From Treponema sp. (GTDB taxonomy: Bacteria; Spirochaetota; Spirochaetia; Treponematales; Breznakiellaceae): 5,276 bases of DNA. The stretch spans positions 1 through 5,276 of the forward strand of contig JAITAI010000188.1 of the NCBI GenBank assembly GCA_031284195.1, given 5' to 3'. Made by a program: the position numbers and the translations under genes. Each line of letters opens with the position of its first letter. Positions within the stretch are counted from its first letter, which is position 1. This document shows, in pieces, positions 1 through 3,724 of the stretch. Below the pieces are notes generated by a model. That model did no database searches. It had not been told where the DNA came from and saw only the letters and a list, made by a program, of their open reading frames with translations.

Positions 1-19
1 CTGCCATACAGGGGCATTA

Positions 20-35
20 AGCCCGCTGGCGGGTT
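20..35 (-). terminator. small GC hairpin just after gyrB (weak terminator candidate)
   Basis: On the minus strand the gyrB stop codon is followed at once by CCCGC-CA-GCGGG, overlapping the stop by one or two bases. The two-base loop means that in RNA only about four G-C pairs could form around a CCAG tetraloop. No run of U follows: the next bases are CUUAAUG. A competing hairpin, GGGC-TTAAT-GCCC (12-24), shares half of the same arm. This could pause or protect the 3' end, but it is not a good intrinsic terminator, and transcription may continue into a gene beyond the left edge. No coding region can be supported in 1-33. Confidence 0.25.
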
Positions 36-1941
36 ATACGTCAAGATTGCTCACCATTAAGGCGTTTTCCTCGATAAATTGCCGGCGGGAAGCCACATTC
101 TCCCCCATCAGGGTGGTGAAGATCCGTTCCGCTTCTACTGCATCGTCGAGATGGACCTGGGTGATGTTCCGCTTGGTAGGATCCATGGTGGTAACCCACA
201 GTTGGTCCGGGTTCATTTCACCCAGGCCCTTGTACCGCTGAATGCCCACTTTTTCCGGGTCCCGGCCTGATTCTGCCAGGAGCCGGTCTTTCTCTGGATC
301 ATCATAGGCATAAAAGGTCTTTTTTTCATAACTGATCTTGTAGAGCGGCGGCATAGCCAGATATACATGACCGTGCTCAATGAGAGGCGTCATGTACCGG
401 TAAAAAAAGGTGAGGAGCAGCGTGCGGATGTGAGAACCGTCCACGTCCGCATCTGCCATGATGATGATCTTGTAGTACCGGATTTTGGCGATATTGAATT
501 CGTTCCCCGCGCCTCCGCCAATACTGGCGATAATGGGCTGGAGCTTATCATTGGTGATGACCTTCTCGATGCGGGTCTTTTCCACATTGAGCATCTTTCC
601 AAAAAGGGACAAAATAGCCTGGTACTGCCGGTTCCTGCCCATCTTGGCCGAACCCCCTGCTGAATCCCCCTCCACGATAAACAATTCACACTTGGCGGGA
701 TCTTTCTCAGAGCAATCCGCCAATTTTCCCGGAAGTCCGGCGCTGTCCATGGCGTTTTTCCGCCGGGTCGCCTCCCGGGCCTGCCGGGCCGCAATCCGGG
801 CTTTGGCAGCGAGGACCGATTTTTCCAGAATAGAGGCAATCACCTCAGGATGCTGATCAAAATACAGCTCTAAATGCTCGTTTATAAAGGATTCTACGAT
901 ACTTTTTACTTCAGAATTACCCAGTTTTGCCTTGGTCTGACCCTCAAACTGGGGATTAGGGACCTTCACTGAGAGCACTGCCGTAAGCCCTTCCCGGACA
1001 TCCTCTCCTGAAAGGGAATCATCCAGTTTCTTGGCCTGTTTTGACTTCTTGAGAAAGTCGTTCAAGGTCCGGGTGAGCGCAGACTTAAACCCCATCAAGT
1101 GGGTGCCCCCTTCCCGGGTGTTGATATCGTTCACAAAACTGTACATGATCTCATTAAAGCCATCGTTGTACTGGACCGCACATTCGATCTGAATATCCTC
1201 TCGCACCCCTTCAAGGGAAATAGGTTCTTTGTAGAGCACGGTTTTGTTCTCGTTCAGGTAGACGACAAAGCTCTGCACCCCGCCGTCAAACTTGAAGGTA
1301 TGCACCTTGGGCGTGGAAAGCCGCTCATCCCGGATGGTGATGGTAAGCCCCTTGTTGAGGAAGGCCAGTTCCCGCAGACGATTGGAGAGGGCGTCGAAAT
1401 TATAGGTGGTAGTCTCAAAGATCGAAGGGTCTGCCTTGAACCGGACCACCGTGCCCCGCCGTCCCGTGGCGCCAGCTTCGTGCACCGGACCATCAGGAAT
1501 GCCGATTTTATACCTTTGGGTGTAGATGGTACCGTTTATATGGACAAAGACCTGGCAGTCTTCGGAAAGGGCGTTCACCACTGAAACCCCTACACCGTGA
1601 AGCCCCCCTGAAACCTGGTAAGACTTTTTATCGAATTTGCCCCCTGCATGAAGCCGGGTCATGACCAGTTCCAAAGCGCTCACCTGTTCTTCAGGGTGTA
1701 TATCCACCGGAATACCCCGGCCGTTATCCTCCACCTGGACCATGTCGTTTCCCTCAAGCACCACTAAGATAGCGTCGCAAAAACCCTGCATGGCCTCGTC
1801 GATGGAGTTATCCACTACTTCAAATACCAAATGGTGGAGGCCGTCAATACCAGTGGTCCCGATATACATACCGGGCCGCATGCGTACCGCCTCAAGGCCT
1901 TTTAAAACCTGTATATTTTGAGCTGAATAGTCTGCGTTCAT
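34..1941 (-). CDS. gyrB: DNA gyrase subunit B (complete, short-TOPRIM type)
   Basis: GyrB is the ATPase subunit of DNA gyrase. With GyrA it introduces negative supercoils into DNA ahead of replication and transcription. The 635-residue protein shows the GHKL ATPase domain first: catalytic E41 and Mg-binding N45 in EVVDNSIDE, D72 in EDNGRGIP, and the glycine-rich ATP lid SGGLHGVGVS (111-120). The transducer domain follows with the ATP-contacting K337 in QTKAKL. The TOPRIM domain has E424 in VEGDSAGG and the acidic triad D497, D499, D501 in DADVDGSHI. The C-terminal tail contains RYKGLGEMNP (569-578). The roughly 170-residue insert of the E. coli protein is absent, as in most bacteria outside the proteobacteria. 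The Met start fits the usual family N-terminus (VLKGLEAVRMRPGMYIG begins at residue 12), and the C-terminus ends in the usual SNLDV-like tail, so the gene is complete. ParE is the alternative family, but gene position and overall resemblance favour GyrB. Two drug-contact positions are unusual (I135 and F447). The gene is divergent from dnaA. Confidence 0.97.
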   Translation of the reverse strand: MNADYSAQNIQVLKGLEAVRMRPGMYIGTTGIDGLHHLVFEVVDNSIDEAMQGFCDAILVVLEGNDMVQVEDNGRGIPVDIHPEEQVSALELVMTRLHAGGKFDKKSYQVSGGLHGVGVSVVNALSEDCQVFVHINGTIYTQRYKIGIPDGPVHEAGATGRRGTVVRFKADPSIFETTTYNFDALSNRLRELAFLNKGLTITIRDERLSTPKVHTFKFDGGVQSFVVYLNENKTVLYKEPISLEGVREDIQIECAVQYNDGFNEIMYSFVNDINTREGGTHLMGFKSALTRTLNDFLKKSKQAKKLDDSLSGEDVREGLTAVLSVKVPNPQFEGQTKAKLGNSEVKSIVESFINEHLELYFDQHPEVIASILEKSVLAAKARIAARQAREATRRKNAMDSAGLPGKLADCSEKDPAKCELFIVEGDSAGGSAKMGRNRQYQAILSLFGKMLNVEKTRIEKVITNDKLQPIIASIGGGAGNEFNIAKIRYYKIIIMADADVDGSHIRTLLLTFFYRYMTPLIEHGHVYLAMPPLYKISYEKKTFYAYDDPEKDRLLAESGRDPEKVGIQRYKGLGEMNPDQLWVTTMDPTKRNITQVHLDDAVEAERIFTTLMGENVASRRQFIEENALMVSNLDV

Positions 1942-1950
1942 ACCTTAGTC

Positions 1951-1979
1951 AGTATATCCGGTTTGAACAAAAAAGTAAA
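1951..1979 (-). promoter_or_regulatory. gyrB promoter, predicting an almost leaderless mRNA
   Basis: Reading the minus strand, a -35-like TTTACT (1979-1974) and a -10-like TATACT (1956-1951) are separated by exactly 17 bp. They match the sigma-70 consensus at 4 and 5 of 6 positions. A start site about seven bases past the -10 would fall near 1944, only about three bases before the ATG at 1941. The only Shine-Dalgarno-like bases, AAGG (1946-1943), would lie in or before the transcript start and too close to the ATG to act normally. It is the best-matching promoter-like pair I found upstream of gyrB, but no start site is proven. Confidence 0.5.
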
Positions 1980-1996
1980 GATCCGGTAGGGCCTGG

Positions 1997-2036
1997 TTTA
2001 TCTTAATTCCTTGTAATATATAGACTTATACAGTAA
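1997..2036. other. AT-rich tract, candidate DNA unwinding element
   Basis: Only 8 of these 40 bases are G or C, which makes this markedly AT-rich against coding flanks near 50% GC. It includes alternating TA steps (2014-2022) that melt easily. It lies beside the DnaA-box-like 9-mer at 2026-2034. This is the composition expected of the strand-opening site of an origin, but composition alone cannot prove the role. Confidence 0.4.
2026..2034 (+). promoter_or_regulatory. degenerate DnaA-box-like 9-mer TTATACAGT
   Basis: This 9-mer agrees with the relaxed DnaA box TTATNCACA at 7 of 9 positions and sits at the edge of the AT-rich tract. A related 9-mer in inverted orientation (TACTGTTTA at 2135-2143 against TACTGTATA on the minus strand of 2027-2035, 8 of 9 identical) lies about 100 bp away. 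The pairing raises interest but does not show binding. Confidence 0.3.
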
Positions 2037-2042
2037 CTACTG
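2031..2042. repeat. short palindrome CAGTA-AC-TACTG
   Basis: Perfect 5-bp arms with a two-base centre lie at the right edge of the AT-rich tract and overlap the end of the DnaA-box-like 9-mer at 2026-2034. It could be an operator-like site or chance. Confidence 0.25.
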
Positions 2043-2047
2043 CATTC

Positions 2048-2074
2048 CCTAGACGGTATTCTCATTTTTCTAGG
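2048..2074. repeat. inverted repeat CCTAGA-N15-TCTAGG
   Basis: Perfect 6-bp arms lie at 2048-2053 and 2069-2074. The second arm abuts the GTTTAT inverted repeat and shares its last base. The contained CTAG is a generally rare tetranucleotide, which makes two copies so close together slightly notable. No function can be assigned. Confidence 0.3.
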
Positions 2075-2087
2075 TTTATACTATGAT
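2059..2087 (+). promoter_or_regulatory. candidate distal dnaA promoter
   Basis: TTCTCA (2059-2064; 4 of 6 to TTGACA) and TATGAT (2082-2087; 5 of 6 to TATAAT) are 17 bp apart. A start near 2094 would give a leader of about 108 bases containing the GGTAT palindrome and the best DnaA-box-like site. The -10 is embedded in the GTTTAT inverted repeat, which would allow control by a bound protein. Confidence 0.35.
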
Positions 2088-2091
2088 AAAC
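2074..2091. repeat. inverted repeat GTTTAT-N6-ATAAAC, part of a GTTTAT repeat set
   Basis: Perfect 6-bp arms (2074-2079 and 2086-2091) flank a six-base centre. The same GTTTAT core occurs again in direct orientation at 1996-2001 and 2139-2144, giving four copies within 150 bp. The inverted pair overlaps the -10 of the candidate distal dnaA promoter, so a protein bound here could repress it. The core resembles the TTAT half of a DnaA box. Chance is possible because the region is AT-rich. Confidence 0.4.
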
Positions 2092-2104
2092 GGGTATGGA
2101 TACC
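2092..2104. repeat. short palindrome GGTAT-GG-ATACC in the dnaA upstream region
   Basis: The 5-bp arms are 2093-2097 and 2100-2104. The left arm, extended by one base (GGGTAT, 2092-2097), also matches ATACCC at 2121-2126, so two alternative pairings are possible, the second enclosing the best DnaA-box-like 9-mer. If the distal promoter is used, this segment lies in the dnaA 5' leader. Confidence 0.3.
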
Positions 2105-2105
2105 T

Positions 2106-2114
2106 TGTTAATAA
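2106..2114 (-). promoter_or_regulatory. best DnaA-box-like 9-mer, TTATTAACA
   Basis: Read on the minus strand this matches TTATNCACA at 8 of 9 positions and the strict TTATCCACA at 7 of 9. It is the closest match I found in the gyrB-dnaA gap. It lies 88 bp upstream of the dnaA start codon, where binding could serve origin firing, dnaA autoregulation, or both. Confidence 0.4.
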
Positions 2115-2172
2115 GTAATGATACCCCCATCTGGTACTGTTTATTGATTCCTTCAACCATACTATGTATGTA

Positions 2173-2178
2173 TATACT
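2173..2178 (+). promoter_or_regulatory. candidate proximal dnaA -10 element TATACT
   Basis: TATACT matches the -10 consensus at 5 of 6 positions and would start transcription near 2185, leaving a leader of about 17 bases that still contains the ribosome binding site. No good -35 sits at 16-18 bp. The nearest, TTGATT (2144-2149), is 23 bp away, so this promoter would be weak or activator-dependent. Confidence 0.3.
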
Positions 2179-2188
2179 ACTATCTTTA

Positions 2189-2194
2189 TGAGGT
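2189..2194 (+). promoter_or_regulatory. dnaA ribosome binding site
   Basis: TGAGGT matches five of six bases of the GGAGGT Shine-Dalgarno core and lies seven bases before the ATG at 2202, a normal spacing. It supports that start over the later Met codons. Confidence 0.7.
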
Positions 2195-2201
2195 TATTCC
2201 T

Positions 2202-3701
2202 ATGGCCGAATGGGATTATGGGTTTTTCTGGAAAGAAGCCTTAAACCAAATTCTGGATGAAGTGGGTGAACAGGAATTTACCCGCTGGTTTACCCTGATA
2301 GAATACTTGGGGGCCAGGGAGAACGAAATCCACCTGGGGGTTCCTTCTGCATTCTACCGGGATCAGATTAAACAACGATACCAGGAGCTTATTAATGTTA
2401 AATTACAGTATATCATAGGCAAACCCATATCCCTGATTATGGAGATTATAGCCCGTAAGCGAGACGTTCCCAGCCCAAGCCCTACCCAAACCCCTTCCCC
2501 GCTTCCAGCCGCCCCAGTTCAAACACCGGTTCCCATCTCCCCAGTTCAAACAAAAGTCCCTGGGACGGAACCGGCGAAGAATTCGAAGAAACCCCGGGAA
2601 CAAGAACAGTTGGGACTCTTCCCCGATCCTCAACCGATAATACAAAAAACAGCCCCCCCCAAGCACCATACTATGCTGGGGGAAAACTACACCTTTGAAA
2701 AGTACATCATCGGTGAAAACAACAGCTTCGCGGCCAATGCTGCCATGGCCATAAGCAGAAACCCCGGTACTGCCTATAACCCCTTCCTGATTTACGGGGG
2801 AGTCGGGCTTGGCAAGACCCATCTCATGCAGGCTATTGGCCACTACATCCATAACCACGCACAGGGCAAACTAATCTATACCACTGCGGAGAGTTTTACC
2901 AATGAATTTATTCAGGCTATCCGGGAGGACCGGATGTCTCCATTCAAAAACAAGTACCGGTTCATTGACCTGTTGTTAATCGACGACATTCATTTTTTTG
3001 AAAACAAATGGGAGACCCAGGAGGAGTTGTTCTATACGTTTAACAGCCTCTACGATGCCAACAAGCAGATCGTCTTTACCTGCGACCGGCCGGTTTCAGA
3101 GCTTAAAAAGATCACCGACCGCCTCAAATCTCGGTTTGAGCGGGGCCTCAACGTAGATCTCCAGCCCCCGAATTATGAAACCCGCTATGCAATCCTGTTA
3201 TCCAAGGCAAAAGACCGCAAAATTTCTATTCCCGATGAGGTGATTGCCCTGATCAGCAAGAAAATATCCACCAATATACGAGACCTGGAAGCAGCACTGA
3301 CCAAACTCATCGCGTATGCGGAACTGGTGGGTAAACCTATAACCCTAGAAATTACCCAACAACTGCTCAAAGATGCCTTTGCCGCCCCACGACAGACCAA
3401 TATGTCCATAGATATGATCCTGGAGATGGTAGCGGCATATCACAAATTGTCAGTCAGTGATTTAAAAGGCAAAAAACGCACCAAAACCATTGCCTTACCC
3501 CGGCAGTTGGCCATGTATATAATCCGGGAAATCACCCAGTATTCCACCACGGAAATCGGCCAAGCCTTTGGAGGCCGGGATTATAGCACGGTGATCCACT
3601 CTTGCCAGAAGATCGAAGAACGGCTCCACTCGGAACCTAACCTGGATTCTACTATCCAGACCCTCGTCCAAATGATAAAAGAAGACAGTGCAAAAGCCTA
3701 G
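2202..3701 (+). CDS. dnaA: chromosomal replication initiator protein DnaA (complete)
   Basis: DnaA is the AAA+ ATPase that binds boxes at oriC, melts the AT-rich element and loads the replicative helicase. The 499-residue protein shows all four domains. Domain I (about 5-86) has the conserved FWKEAL and EQEFTRW; E25 aligns with the E. coli helicase-contact residue E21. Domain II (about 87-150) is a proline-rich, low-complexity linker. Domain III (about 155-390) has ENYTFEKYIIGENN, Walker A GGVGLGKTH (199-207), Walker B LLLIDDIHF (257-265), sensor 1 TCDRP (293-297), the arginine finger R311 in SRFERGL, and sensor 2 R360 in NIRDLEAAL. Domain IV (about 400-499) has R426, aligned with E. coli R399, and the signature GGRDYSTVIHSCQKIE (457-472). 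Where E. coli reads DNA with D433-H434-T435-T436, this protein has D460-Y461-S462-T463. The start has a good ribosome binding site. No dnaN follows; the next gene converges 23 bp away. Confidence 0.98.
   Translation: MAEWDYGFFWKEALNQILDEVGEQEFTRWFTLIEYLGARENEIHLGVPSAFYRDQIKQRYQELINVKLQYIIGKPISLIMEIIARKRDVPSPSPTQTPSPLPAAPVQTPVPISPVQTKVPGTEPAKNSKKPREQEQLGLFPDPQPIIQKTAPPKHHTMLGENYTFEKYIIGENNSFAANAAMAISRNPGTAYNPFLIYGGVGLGKTHLMQAIGHYIHNHAQGKLIYTTAESFTNEFIQAIREDRMSPFKNKYRFIDLLLIDDIHFFENKWETQEELFYTFNSLYDANKQIVFTCDRPVSELKKITDRLKSRFERGLNVDLQPPNYETRYAILLSKAKDRKISIPDEVIALISKKISTNIRDLEAALTKLIAYAELVGKPITLEITQQLLKDAFAAPRQTNMSIDMILEMVAAYHKLSVSDLKGKKRTKTIALPRQLAMYIIREITQYSTTEIGQAFGGRDYSTVIHSCQKIEERLHSEPNLDSTIQTLVQMIKEDSAKA
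2512..2552 (+). repeat. in-frame tandem duplication in the DnaA domain II linker
   Basis: The 14-mer CCCCAGTTCAAACA occurs exactly at 2512-2525 and 2539-2552, a 27-bp (nine-codon) period. It encodes APVQT (104-108) and SPVQT (113-117). Because the period is a multiple of three, gain or loss of a unit would change linker length without breaking the frame. Confidence 0.7.
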
Positions 3702-3724
3702 AACGCGGTAAGCCTTACTACAGA

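Larger units (their letters stand above)
1942..2201. other. candidate chromosomal replication origin (oriC) between gyrB and dnaA
   Basis: This is the only sizeable noncoding gap in the window, and it lies between divergent gyrB and dnaA, a common location for oriC. It holds an 80% AT tract (1997-2036), degenerate DnaA-box-like 9-mers (2026-2034 and 2106-2114), four copies of GTTTAT in both orientations, several short inverted repeats, and promoter-like elements for both flanking genes. No exact TTATCCACA is present. The function is inferred from gene context and composition. The true origin could instead lie next to dnaN elsewhere, because dnaN is not adjacent here. Confidence 0.6.

Noticed and set aside
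1..33. Possible start of a following gene (for example gyrA) on the minus strand, from ATG at 17-15 or 7-5
   Set aside because: Too few codons are visible, no ribosome binding site is clear, and nothing can be matched to a gyrA N-terminus.
390..839. 149-codon minus-strand open frame overlapping gyrB in another frame
   Set aside because: It is a frame-shifted reading of the intact TOPRIM-coding segment, and its Arg-, Pro- and Ser-rich product resembles no protein family.
1099..1584. 161-codon plus-strand open frame opposite gyrB
   Set aside because: It lies entirely antisense to the conserved gyrB ATPase and transducer coding sequence, with no ribosome binding site or recognisable domain; it is a shadow of gyrB codon usage.
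1808..1816. TTATCCACT, 8 of 9 match to the DnaA box
   Set aside because: It is the reverse complement of codons for the invariant GyrB VDNS segment, so coding constraint explains it; it is isolated from the other candidate sites.
2403..2858. 151-codon minus-strand open frame opposite dnaA
   Set aside because: It is antisense to domain II and the Walker A region of dnaA, low in complexity, with no start signal.
3708..3718. GTAAG-C-CTTAC as a bidirectional terminator
   Set aside because: The one-base centre leaves too small a loop for a stable RNA hairpin, and no T-run follows on either strand.
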